The notes beneath the pieces are model-generated. The model saw only the letters and a list, made by a program, of their open reading frames with translations, was not told the origin of the DNA and searched no databases. This document shows positions 13,101 through 24,429 of a stretch of DNA of 64,000 bases, one piece after another. Source of the DNA: Styela clava (Eukaryota > Chordata > Ascidiacea > Stolidobranchia > Styelidae). The position numbers were made by a program, and so were the translations under genes. Each line of letters starts with the position of its first letter. Position 1 is the stretch's first letter. The stretch is taken from the NCBI RefSeq assembly GCF_964204865.1, contig NC_135259.1:11914974-11978973 (forward strand), read 5' to 3'.

Positions 13101-14124
13101 GTCAGATCGTATTGAGGTGTCTTCCCCATTCTCTGACATATTTCCTGTTATATGAATGGCAATAGTTAGAATCTTCATGAAATACAGGCTGAGACTTTTG
13201 GTACAGATTTATAAGCTAAATAAAATTCATTAGCACTTAATGACAATAACTAAAAATGAGGAAAAAGGTGCCAACAAAAAATTACGCATATTAAAAGTCA
13301 TCAACCATAATTGGCTTCAAACAATATACTGGGTCTAAAACAAATAAACTCAACATGAAATGGTAACATAGACAGTTGTTCTCCATTTAAATAAGCCTGC
13401 TATGGCAGTATGAGGAAGATGTGATATTTCTAACAGAGGAGAATTTTAGGAAAAAAGTTCCAAATTTGTCAGTTCACATGTTATTATCTTGAGATTGCAT
13501 ATCCAATAGATAGAAAACATTTGTTTCAGTTTGTAAATAACATAGTTCAAAACATTTCAAAAAGTGGTAGTCATATATGATTAAATTCATATTAAACAGT
13601 AACAGAATCCATCCAATCATGGAAGTAACAAATAAACCTGAAGAGATGAAATCGGAGTCTTGGAAGGTGATGCTGCAGAACCTGTTGCTGATGTCGGACT
13701 GGTAGGTGATCTCGTAGTTGCAGTGATGTTGTTCTGCGGCACAATAGTTGGCGAGTGAAGGCTATGATTCAGAAAACAGAATGTAAAAAATTTTAATCAG
13801 TAGTCTATATAACACAAATGATAAGTTTGTTACAGATAGAATACAATAAAGTTAAATTTGGGAAACTTCAAATCGGTGGACAACTAAATCGATAATCATG
13901 TTTTAATATTTTTTGCCGATAACTGAACAATGCCGGATTTTTATGCACATAAATCCTTACCTTAAACCGAAGCCTAATTTTTTGCATTGAATATCTCCAC
14001 GCTGCAATTTTACTTAAAGAAAAAACAACAACAATGTATTATTATTGCATTGCTCAAGTTGGCAAGAACTAGCAAAATTACTTGGCAAACTACAAAATTC
14101 AGAAATTTAGTTAACTTACCTCAT
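10137..14124 (-). CDS. TARBP2: TARBP2/PRKRA-type protein with three dsRNA-binding domains
   Basis: Eight exons join in phase: 14124-14120 (ATG plus 2 bases), 13761-13638, 13144-12943, 12454-12360, 11814-11697, 11369-11263, 10775-10622 and 10336-10137. They encode about 334 aa. If the penultimate exon starts at the in-phase AG near 10851 it is about 359 aa (human TARBP2 366, PRKRA 313). A Ser/Thr/Pro-rich leader precedes dsRBD1 (KTPISSLQ, then EICQRMGKTPQYDL, GQGGSKKAAKHAAAEA). dsRBD2 has NPVGTLQELVVARGWRLP, ESGPAHKKEF and GSGTAKKHAKRAAA. The third, type-B domain has CQYLQQIAEHSNFSVEYYDI and CMALLTTQPAFSV, which in the family binds Dicer or homologues rather than RNA. The expected role is as a Dicer cofactor in small-RNA loading, or as a PKR-type regulator. 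The phase of exons 1-2 is satisfied only by the five-base coding exon. Confidence 0.92.
12600..12800 (-). repeat. Degenerate SINE copy, antisense
   Basis: ACATGGATTTGATGGTGGTG, AAGCCCTTAACAACC, AATCCTCTCACACATAA and GATTCAAGCCCATAC follow in order the antisense SINE at 16330-16483, with many substitutions. It lies in the intron between dsRBD1 and the linker exon of the TARBP2-like gene. Confidence 0.55.
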
Positions 14125-14498
14125 TTTCTTTTATAAATACTCTTGAACTTAAAGCAAAAACTCCGAGAGTACTTATACTAGAAAATATCCAATTTACTGT
14201 CAACTCGCCTGAGTCAAATACCTAACTTTTTATCTGCAGAATTAATTATAAATGCGTCACTATATCTGTATACTATTATTATTTCATCCAGAATCGCAAA
14301 ATTAACCTATATGCAATTGGGGAAACGTAGGGGCTTCAGCAAAACAACAACCACAGTCAGACAGTGGCTCAAGCACGATTACCGTATGTAACCCATGTCA
14401 AATCTGTTATTCGAAAACTAACAAACAAATCCAATCTTCACCAATAGTCTAGTTATCAAACTTCCATGGATCGGCGGCCAAGACTCTCAAGTCTCCAC

Positions 14499-14975
14499 AC
14501 TTGAGGTCTCGTGTAGTTTCATACCTAACATACTTCAGTACTTCTAGTGGGCGTAGCATCACATTTTTTTGACATATCAATCCTAAACCCCACCTGACTA
14601 TACCATCCAAAAATCACGTCCCTGCAACATCACAACACGTCATACTGTCATAGAGCTTGTCAAATAAACGTACGATCGCCCGAAATGGCATCGGCTTCGA
14701 CGATAAAGAACTTACTAAAGTCAGCGATCTCTCTCATATTGGGATCGTCGAGACGAAAAAACGAGAGAAGTAGCCCTTCGATTTCAGATGTGCAGACGAG
14801 CGCGTCTTGGCTGACAGTTCGTATAGTTTGAAGGGCTCTTTCACGTCACTGTGACGTCGTAGAGACGTAATTTTTGGATGGCATGGGCATGTGGGGGTTA
14901 GGATTGACACGTGCAAATATTGTCACTATACGCCCACCAGAAGTATGATAGGTACGAAACTACATAAGACCCCAC
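14499..14975. mobile_element. Palindromic TIR element, family A copy 2
   Basis: The left part has GTAGTTTCATACCTAACATA and ACTTCTAGTGGGCGTAGCAT; the right part is inverse, ending GTACGAAACTACATAAGACC. CCTGACTATACCATCCAAAA and TTTTTGGATGGCAT mark the inner inverted pair, as in the copy at 8436-8905. Both copies share GATCGCCCGAAAT in the middle. Confidence 0.75.
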
Positions 14976-14995
14976 ACTTGTGTCCCCCACTGTTC

Positions 14996-15022
14996 TATAA
15001 TATATATATACAGAGAGAGAGA
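14996..15022. repeat. (TA)n(GA)n microsatellite
   Basis: A short TA repeat runs directly into a GA repeat. No other feature is associated. Confidence 0.8.
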
Positions 15023-15767
15023 TTTATTATTTCGTCAACCAAAATAAAATAGCAGTCATCGTAATAATAAAGTAATAATATCTATTTCATTTGTAACGGG
15101 TTTTTTCTTTCAGCTGTTTTTTATTCTATACGCTTATTTATTCCTACATTAAGTCAACTGTTTTGTTTTTGCATTAACTTTCTTGATATTTTAGTATCGA
15201 TTGTTTGTTTATACAAACTTTACAATGTATTGCATTTTTGAAATGCATTTTTTTGTTATTTAAACCAAATTCTAATTTGTTTTGATGACTCAACCCATGC
15301 TTCTGATTACATTGCACTAGTGTATGTAGAATAGAACTCTACCCCTATTTGCTTGTTCAAAATCCCACTTGATATGTTTAACTTAAATTCATTCAATAAA
15401 ACAAGTTACCCAAATAAGGGGTAGCTTGTCTGAACTGCTTTCCCACTTTTTTTCGTTTCGATCATTTTATTTTTTGCAATATAATTTCAATTTGTGCAAA
15501 ATCCCACTATTTAAAAGAATGCTTCCATAATTGAAAATAGTAAATTCATGTAAATATTGTACATATATACTATAAATCGTGAGAGACATTGATATATTGA
15601 CACGAATCTGTTATTTTTATGCTTATTTAATATAATTGGGTGGCAACTGACTCTGATGACCCCCAAAGGTCGTATCGTTGCCCCCCAGTCATATACCGAA
15701 AACTATTTTTTTAAATATTTGCTCATGTGTGCATAAATTGTTTACTTGGTTTGACAAAATGAAATAA

Positions 15768-15792
15768 ACTCTCTCTCTCTCTCTCTCTCTCT
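15768..15792. repeat. (CT)n microsatellite
   Basis: About 12 CT units end in CTGTGTG. It precedes the left SINE copy and could be its 5' flank. Confidence 0.85.
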
Positions 15793-15838
15793 GTGTGCTT
15801 AACGCCCGTGGTACCACGGAGAGTCAACATTATGAGTT

Positions 15839-16107
15839 ATGTCTGCGTGGGTTCGCAGGTTCGAATCCCATGGGATGGTCATGTGCGAGAGGATTGCTGG
15901 ACTTCTCGCCGCCGTAGGGTGGTTCACGTAACCGCTGGTCGGTTACGGCTTCCTCCACCATCAAGTCCATGCTTCCAAAAACAAATAACTAACTAATCCA
16001 ATACCCGACATGAAATGGTAACCGGACGAGAGGCCGTGGTTCGCCATATGGTTAAGCCGTCTTATCGGCTTTTCTCTTCCCCGGGATAAATATGTAAATC
16101 CTATTCT
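15839..16107 (+). repeat. tRNA-derived SINE, left arm of an inverted pair
   Basis: A Pol III B-box-like motif GGTTCGAATCCC follows CTGCGTGGGTTCGCA. The body has GTAACCGCTGGTCGGTTACG, CTTCCTCCACCATCAAGTCC, GGTAACCGGACGAGAGGCCG, GGTTAAGCCGTCTTATCGGC and CCCCGGGATAAAT. Its inverse lies at 16209-16483. The tRNA part has no good acceptor stem, so it is not a functional tRNA gene. Confidence 0.75.
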
Positions 16108-16208
16108 ATCATTCTCTGTGGTCGTACTATCGATGGTCGTTCCCTGGCACTCTTTAGGACCAGACTGCTTGAGAGAAAGGTTTGAGGAATTTATTAGTTT
16201 TATATAAT

Positions 16209-16483
16209 TAGGATAGGATTTACATATTTATCCCGGGGAGAGGAAAGCCGATAAGACGGCTTATTCATATGGCGAAACACGGCCTCTCGTCCGGTTACCA
16301 TTCCAAGTCGGGTATGGGAATAGTTATACTGTTTGTTTTCGGAAGCATGGACTTGGTGGTGGAGGAAGCCGTAACCGAACAGCGGTTACGTGAACCACCC
16401 AACGACGCGAGGAGTCCAGCGATCCTCTCGCACATAACCATCCCTGCATGGGATTCGAACCTGCAAACCCACGCAGAGTAATT
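16209..16483 (-). repeat. tRNA-derived SINE, right arm of an inverted pair
   Basis: It reads in reverse the same blocks as the left arm: ATTTATCCCGGGGAGAGGAA, GCCGATAAGACGGCTTA, GGCCTCTCGTCCGGTTACCA, GGTGGAGGAAGCCGTAACCG and GGGATTCGAACCTGCAAACC. The arms are close to identical over most of their length with a spacer of about 100 bases, so a transcript across them could fold into a long hairpin. Confidence 0.75.
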
Positions 16484-17327
16484 AGAGGTGCGGTGGCGAG
16501 CGTATTCACATAAAATTTGAATTCCGATTTTGGTTAAAATAATTTATAATAGAATACGATTGCATGATTTGTATTTCAGCTAAGTGCAGACAAATATATA
16601 CCGGTATATATAATACGGTACGGTACCTATAGAAATTCTCAATCGTATTTTCGCACTTGAATTTTTACCAGAAACGCTGTGAGTTGAACGTGATGCTACC
16701 CTCTTTTGCTGAGGATTGAGGAATAGACACATGCTATCGTATCGCACCTCTGCTTACCCTACATGGGTTTGCACGTCTGAACCCAGTACGGTTAATGAAT
16801 TTTGCCCTAGTTTAGACTCTACAAAAGTGGTAAAAATTAGATGATAGTTCCCGGATCCTATATAAATTACAAACATGCTCATTTGACTACCTCATTTTTC
16901 TTAATCTTTGACTTAATTTGGTACTTACAGAACCTTGTTTGTAGTGAACGCGCCTCCTAAAAAATCATTCCACTTTCCGTCGGAACGCAAATCCTATTGT
17001 CGACATGACAATCATCCACGGTCTGTGGACAAGATAAATAAATCAAGCCTGTTTTGACCATGCATATGATATACATGGTTTTGACATACTAATAGGCGAT
17101 GATGACGGCTACACAATAGTTCTAAATTCATGTAGCCTATATTGCGTCAATGATCATACCCGAGTATTTGAAAACAAAACTCCAACAGAGGTATAATGTA
17201 ATTTTTATTACACTTCAGAATTGATATGATAATCGAATAATTAATTATTTGTATAATCATTCTGCAGAAGTATGGCCTAAAACGTTTTTTCAATCGTAAA
17301 GTAAATAATATCAAAAATATTCCAGTT

Positions 17328-17693
17328 TTAAGCATTTGAGGAAGAAATAACAAAAATGGTAAAATTGTGTGCATTATTTTCACAGCAAAAGGAGCCAGTC
17401 GTTGAGTTTGTTAGGCCTATGTGTAAAGCAGTCGGTGTCTTCTCTGATTTATTGCGGCCTGCGTACAAAAAGAAGTCGAATTTCCAGTCGTCTTCTGCTT
17501 CACAACTATTCATACTCATTTTGTAAATCCTTCTTATTTCGCTGTGTATTGATCCCTCTTTCCAGCAGAAATAAATAACCTATTTTTGTAGTAACAAAGA
17601 CGTGAATAAATAAATTCATATAAAAAATAAAAATAAATTCCTAAATAGATGCCATTTAATACGGTTATATACTATTGTCTAAGTAAAAAAATG

Positions 17694-17739
<46 letters not shown>

Positions 17740-20700
17740 CAGGAAAGGTTTTTGTATGATGATGCTTGTTAATACAATATTGTTCCAAGCCTCGAAGCTT
17801 GTCTGAAACGCGGATTTAGCGCCTATTGTACGAGCGAAACAAGACCTGGGCCTAGCTGCAATATTCTCCTGCAGTGGATGGCGCCTAATTACTATTCATT
17901 TCATATGCGACTACCAATTTTGCACCAACTACGTAATTGATAAAAATACCAACCTGGTTAAAATAGGTTTCTTCGTATTTGGCTGACATAATGAAGTAAT
18001 CGACTGTGCCTGGTCTTGCGTTTGTATTTTCACTGATAAGCTTATAAGGGTACACCTTTTCTCTTTCACCATAGTAATCCCAGTCGTGATAGTAATCATA
18101 TCCATCACCCACTCTAGCCAGGTATTCTGGAGATTCCCAAACGTTGCCTCTTTGAAAAAAGTAAACAAGATTATCCTGCCATTTTGCATACCCGACATTC
18201 ACACGAACCGATTCGAGCAAATCTTTCTCTGATTCACCCTCTGGTCGATCGCAACAAAATACAACTTTGCGACTAAGGAGACATTCGTCCGTTTCGCCAT
18301 CATAATACAACGGTTCACAGTCCTCTATGACTTTTTCACCCCATTCTGGCGGACCGTAGGTTTTCACGTATGATTTACAAACGTCATAAGGGCCCAGTTT
18401 CATCCAATCGTTGTATTCATCAGAAACAGCCACCCAAGTCGTATTCGAGGCTTCTCCTCCGAATGGCATGCCATAAGGACACAGATCCCTTTTCCTGAAA
18501 ATAAATCAGTCAGTAGTTTATTTTTTCACGAATACTGAAAGTATATGCAATGTAGTCTACATATGCAGTGCCGAGTAGAATAAAAAATAGCTTTTCAGAA
18601 GGGAGACGCGAAAAAAAAATAGGCCTAAATACCTGAGCTACGATTTTTGAACGGAAAGACTAAAAATATGAGCTCTTAAAAGTAAATAGTCAATACAAAA
18701 CTCCCTTAAAAGTGTAAGTAACAGATGATACGTGCCTAATGCAAGCGTATCGCCTCTATGTATATAAGTTCACTTTAATTTAATGGCAATACATAACAAA
18801 CGGGCATGTTTTTTTGCATGCGATGCAGAAAACTTCAAATGTTTGTCATCATTCCAGAAAGCCGTTTGGACCTTTAAAAAATAGCTTGTGTTTCATAATC
18901 TATACCTATGAAACTTTTTTAATTTGATTTGAAGTTATATTGTAGATACATCCAATCTTACCTGCATAACGACTTTTTATTTGATTCACACAAAATTTTT
19001 GCTGCTGACCAAGTTGCTTCATTGCTTGGAAGCTCCAATCTCAAAGGTTCTGATTTTTGGGAAGATACTTCTGTGTAATTAAAAATGAAGCGTCCTTTGC
19101 CCTTTTCACTCACTAAATGAACATTCAACTCGTTTGAATAGCTAATGAATTCTTCTGGAAGACTGTTTGCACATACTTTGCCGTAACTCCTTTTTGAATC
19201 AGTGATCTCCAAGTAAGTGGTCCTATAAATCACAAAAACTACTTGTTTGCTTCATAGAAAGTGGTAGTTGAATGAACTGCACTTTTCTCATAATATATAT
19301 AGTGCAAAATTTGCTTATTGAAATTTGGGTTCTTTATGGTTTAACAATAAATATTTATGGATTTTTGGTTTTGAAACCATAAAAATAACATTAAGATTTA
19401 GCACAAATAATACAAGATATATTATTCACTCTCAATGCATCCATTTTATTGTAAATGAGTTCCGGAAACAAATACAAGGCTAATTTCGTGACACGTGACT
19501 AAGTAAAATAGCGTCTCATAGTTTTTAATAAACTTTCACCTTTATTATAGCTATACTGTAGTACAAAAAACAAATCTAATTAAAACCAGGAATACGATTA
19601 GGCCACTATAAAATTAAACTTAGAAAACTCAAAAATACAACGGGTAAAATGTGACATATGGGATTCTCGTGTACCATAGTCATTATATTCACCATAATGA
19701 CAGCCGAGTGTTTTTTTATTTTAGGATCAAGCGTTTCTAAACCCACTTTAACTTTTAAATCTTCATAACAATGAAGAGCATATAGTGAAAGAAATTGAAT
19801 GCATCAGATATGCATTATGCATGTATTTAACACAAAAAGTAAATTCATTTGTTGGTACTTCGATGTATTCATTCACTCACCAACACATTTTATCAAATTC
19901 TGGAAGTTCCATCTGTGAAAATTGCAACAAAACACGACTTCCATGCGAGACGCGGATCCTCCAGTTGCACGTAGTATGAAAATCATAGTGTTCTGGATAC
20001 ATTGGGGACTTTATCACGCCCGAAAGTCCCGAGTGTATATTCTGATCGAGACATTTTTCCGACGGCACATTGGCAATCCATTTTTTTCGAACCATTCCAT
20101 ATGTTTCAAAGCTTCCTTCAGTTTTGTTAAACCCACAACAAAATGGTTTTAAGGAAACTCGAGTTCCGCCATCTGAAAAACATACCCATTGCTAAAAGAA
20201 TTTATTTTTGTTCGTGAGTTAGGGAATTTATAGACCAATCAAAATGATTTTTAGCAAAATCATTTTTAGCCTTTTGTTTGCATTATATGATTGTCCAAAT
20301 TTTGAAATTATGAAAATAAATATTCCTAATTTTAACAAAAAATACCTCTGTTTGATTGCCCAAAGTACAAACGTTTGAAGCCATCTTGTGGTGTTAAACT
20401 CGTGTAGGCATGAAATTTGTGTTCCCAAGGACTTTTACATGGCACCCTAGAAATCAAGTATCTATAGCTTCGCAAGTTAGATCCGTCTTCATACTTGGAA
20501 CAGAAATACAGTGGAACAGAGGCTTTTTCGGAGTATTGACTAAAAAGTTCAAACATCACGACATCTCCAGAAAGTCGTCCAGTAGTTTTCCAATCTGCTT
20601 CCCAGTTTTTATCGTCATATTCGTACTCATATATATCCGGAGCATCAGTAAACCTATAGTAATAATTTTGCGATTCATCAATATATGACTTCACAAAAAT

Positions 20701-23326
20701 TCTTTGCTTCCTCGGCGAATTGTACTTTATTAGTTTCTTGTAAGGACAACAAAATATGTGCGCTTTTGCTTCACATCCTTCCTTTGGGCACTCTCGTTTA
20801 TCCAATCCCCACACGGGTGGCCCATACCAATAGTGTATGTTGTTGTGGCAGTCTTTCGGTTGCAGTTCTTCCCAATAATTATGATCATCAACTACAGGAA
20901 AGTACTGCATATCTAAATTTTTGAGATAATATTCTTGAGTAGAATCACAGACAAATTCTCTTTTACAAAGATCCCATCCTTCAGCATAATCCATGCAAAA
21001 ACTACGAGCTTCTTCCCACGTAAAGTTGGCCCCCAGTACATATTTGTTTTGCTGTGGCCTTTGTATAATATCCCTTACTAGAAAATGCATAGGTCGATTA
21101 TAATTTGGTATCGAGTAGGCAAAAGCAACAAACGATGTTCTTGTTTTATTTTCATTCTCATTTTCTTTGACAAAAACTTTTAGAGACATGGTTGCACTTT
21201 CGCTGCCTGTTTTTCTTACCCATCCGTTATCAAGTCTGAATGGAACACGGGATAACAATGATTATCAGTAAATACCAATGACTGATAAGAAACAATTACA
21301 ATATACTATGTTGGGATACGTTAAGGAGCCAGCTCAAGCGCGCTACTGTTTATTCTTTATGTACTTTCTGTTATATTGTATATGATATGGTAACGTGAAT
21401 TTAATGGGACCCATAATTAAGATAAATCATGATTGTCACAATAAATTTAAAATTCTATTTAACTACTATATTCTGCAATATCACAATCGAAATATTCATA
21501 GTAAGCAGTATTGAGAAAGACAGTTTAGGATAGCGCGAATTAGCTACGGCTGGCAACGCTCTCAAATAACAAGATTGTGAAGAACACATTCCGATTTTAT
21601 GGAAAGCTGTTGTAACTGAGAACGGGTGATGAAAAATACTACACACCATAACTGAAGAACCTTGTGTTTTCACTCACCCACATAAATCGTTATCAGGTAA
21701 CAGAGCGTAATTGTATTCAGTTTTAATTGTTAATTCGTCATCACATGGTGAGAAAAATTTATTTTCATCTCTGTTTCCTATGAATACTCGGCGAAAATAC
21801 AATCGGACTTGGCGTTTTGGTCCACGTTCCTTATCTTCTGATCCACGTACTATATTGATGTTCCAATTGCATATGTATTCTCCTGGTTTCCAATTCTTAG
21901 GAATTCGAAAAGCTATTTTTTTTGCTTTATCAGATGATATTGTAATATTGCGAGAGCTGTAGACAGTTATTCCTGTAGCAAAGTGTAAATTTAGTCGATA
22001 TTAAACAAGATTATCAATTTAAAATATACTACGTTTCAAATTATTTTAATGAATTTATTTTAATTATGAAGTTAAAACAATACTCATGCTCATGCTATTA
22101 CTATTTCTCACTTCTTATACGCAATAAGTAGGCTGCTGTATTACTTTATAACCAAACTGAGCACAGCTATTACCCTTCATTCTGCAGAATGCACTACTGA
22201 TAAACGATTTTCAAGCTATATCGAATGAGAAAAAAAACTTGCATAACCAAGTCGTAATTTCAATTTATACTCAAAATCACACACCTTCCTTTTTCTTAGA
22301 GCAAGCTTCTCCAGTAGCTGTAGGATAAATAATAACTTTTGAGGCGTCGAGTGGGCGTGGTTCTAAATACAAATTAAGAATAACAGATATTGAAATATCA
22401 TATTCGCCGAATTCCAAGAAATAAGAGAGAGGAATGGTCAAATATATGGATACGAAAGCTGTGCTCCGGTACGGGAAGGCCGAGCAAAAGGTTTGCTGAA
22501 AAGATCGGCGGTCAAGCGATATAAAAAGTGTTCCCATTAAATTAAAATGAAACAAAAAAACTAGGTAAAATACTGGGTTCCACAGAACTCCGAGGAGATT
22601 CAAAAAATAAAAAAAATATTTATGATAATATATATATGATAATATATGATTATATATGTATGATAAGCGATTTTATTTCTGAAAAGATATATCACATTAA
22701 AATAAAAACTAATGGAAGCTACTAAATTTAGGAAAACCTGAACTATACTTTGTAAATGACAGTTACTTTGTGGTTACGATTAAATGGCCTACAGCCATTT
22801 AAATCAACTGGAGATTTTAGCATGTAATTATAGCTGCATTTATGTATGCTACATACATTTCTCGTACAACTTTTTGGATGACATGCATTTTCCACGAGTG
22901 TCGAATACAGAAGAAACGGAGTTGATGCATTTTTCTCTAACTGCTTACACATATTCTATAATCCTGTTTCCCATTGAAACTTAAAAGCTTAACCAGGCAC
23001 GTTTTGCACAACCTTGTACGATGAAGTGATTGATAACATCATGGACATATTATGATATTTTTGCTCATATGTACTACGCGTTTAAAAACGTGAATTCATG
23101 GATTCCTAATGCCCGAAAGATCACATAATCTCACAATGTCATATTTTACCATCAAACGTCCCCAAACAATTACTTGTGGTTTAAATTCAATTTCTGTGAA
23201 TTTACCAATAATCTTGCGCTGCGTGTAGCAAAAGCATTACATACCTTCACTTGTTGATATAGTACAGTACGGCATCAGCGCAACAAACGGAACAACGAGA
23301 ATACAAAAATACGTTGATTGCTTCAT
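17328..23326 (-). CDS. Secreted protein with duplicated CUB / Cys-rich / beta module
   Basis: Nine exons join in phase to about 960 aa: 23326-23245, 22807-22749, 22495-22285, 21972-21678, 21235-20346, 20172-19881, 19222-18962, 18494-17954 and 17579-17328. Residues 1-24 are a signal peptide (MKQSTYFCILVVPFVALM). Residues about 118-255 resemble a degenerate CUB domain. Residues 283-379 form a Cys-rich unit with PVVDDHNYWE, YGPPVWG and a closing FCC, followed by a beta-rich part containing LYFCSKYEDGS. The series then repeats: a clear CUB domain (553-660: SGVIKSPMYPEHYDFHTTCNW), a second Cys-rich unit (VAVSDEYNDWM, YGPPEWG, FCC, to 778) and a second beta part ending in IYFCWKEGS. Reading through the exon 8 donor would instead stop at 17885. 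CUB domains bind proteins or glycans outside the cell. The Cys-rich unit may correspond to DUF7495 (unverified recollection). Function is unknown. Exon 2 is the least certain. Confidence 0.72.
17697..17737. repeat. (TA)n microsatellite in last intron of the CUB gene
   Basis: About 20 TA units lie in the intron between exons 8 and 9 (17953-17580). Confidence 0.9.
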
Positions 23327-24429
23327 GGTATTCGCCAGCGTAATTTGATATGTTCTGACACGTACCAACTTTATTTAACAATTTTATATTCATATCCAAA
23401 AGTGCCAGAAGCGATTCGTCGGATTCATACGTAAAATTGTAACACAATCCGCAGTATTGACTGGCATTCATACAAATACATTGAAGATGACTAATAATCC
23501 AATTTAGATATAGAGGTCTACATCGCATGACACGCAAAAACAATTTCAGTAAATAATTGTATTGTGGTTAAGATTACCAACCATCACATCGGAGGAGGCA
23601 CGATGTATGAGTCATCTTACTACTTTTCTGACTACACCGAATAACTTGAAAAATATTGAAATGTAGCAAAAAAAAACATCGCCCAAAAAACTACAACCAT
23701 TTTTCATCCATAAATTGTTTCTCGGGGCACATACTTTAAAAGGAATATGTTTCATATTTTAAACGTGTCAAAATTTTTGCTCCCAAAGACATAACCGTTT
23801 TTTTCGTATTTACGGCCCAGCGTAATTATTTTCTTCAAGAGGCGAATTCGTCGCTATCAGTTTGGTAGATATTTGTGACATTGTGACGTAACAAGAGGAA
23901 TCAAATTTCACCCGTGTAAAAACTGTTGTAAAAAGAAAATCGTGTTATTTCTGCTGTTAAGCAAAGTTCTGAAAAATGGAAAACGTCCAAAATTTTTTTT
24001 GAGAATCAATGTTAGCGATAGCGATTGATATTTAGCATAGTACGGCATATTCTTGGACAAGACTTTTGAAGTCACATTGTACTAAAATCTGATATAAATA
24101 TATAACTGAAAAATGAAGCACAAATACAGTACTTTCAGCAATAACATTTTACATAGATTCATTAGTGGGTGTAGTGGTTCTTTTTTAATAATTACTCCAC
24201 AAACATTACATTACAAATATGTGAGTTTGGGACTGACTAATTCTCAATTCCCTAATATACTGTGGAATTAGTATCAATTTCTCCAAAATTAATTGGCGCA
24301 TTATTTTGTAACAATGGTTATTGTCATTGGAAGATCGAGTTTTTTTAATAACATTTGCTAAAAACTCGCATTCAGTTTTACCATCGAATTGGGTGCCTAC
24401 GGAATTGCAATAGCAAGCAATTCCTTATT
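23327..24429. promoter_or_regulatory. Divergent intergenic region, CUB gene and UBE2R
   Basis: The CUB gene is read leftward from 23326 and UBE2R rightward from 24430, so this 1.1 kb should hold both promoters. I see no repeat and no clear TATA box in a convincing position. Confidence 0.45.

Larger units (their letters stand above)
14125..17327. other. Repeat-rich gene-free interval
   Basis: Between the TARBP2-like start and the 3' end of the CUB gene there is no coding exon that I can support. It contains the family A element, two microsatellites and a SINE inverted pair described separately. A further tRNA-like fragment (CTACATGGGTTTGCACGTCT, antisense head) lies near 16680-16800. Confidence 0.55.

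Noticed and set aside
13960-14011. Exon-like stretch with ATG and GTAAGG donor between the first two TARBP2-like exons
   Set aside because: Joining it to the 13761 exon gives the wrong frame; skipping it and using ATGAG at 14124 gives the right one. Kept only as a possible 5' alternative.
15839-15880. tRNA gene
   Set aside because: Only the B-box region is good; acceptor and anticodon stems do not pair, and the same sequence recurs inverted at 16440-16483 with a SINE body.
24355-24429. Upstream in-frame ATG of UBE2R giving 25 more residues
   Set aside because: UBE2R proteins start close to the conserved [12 protein letters not shown] segment, and the extra residues show no family similarity.
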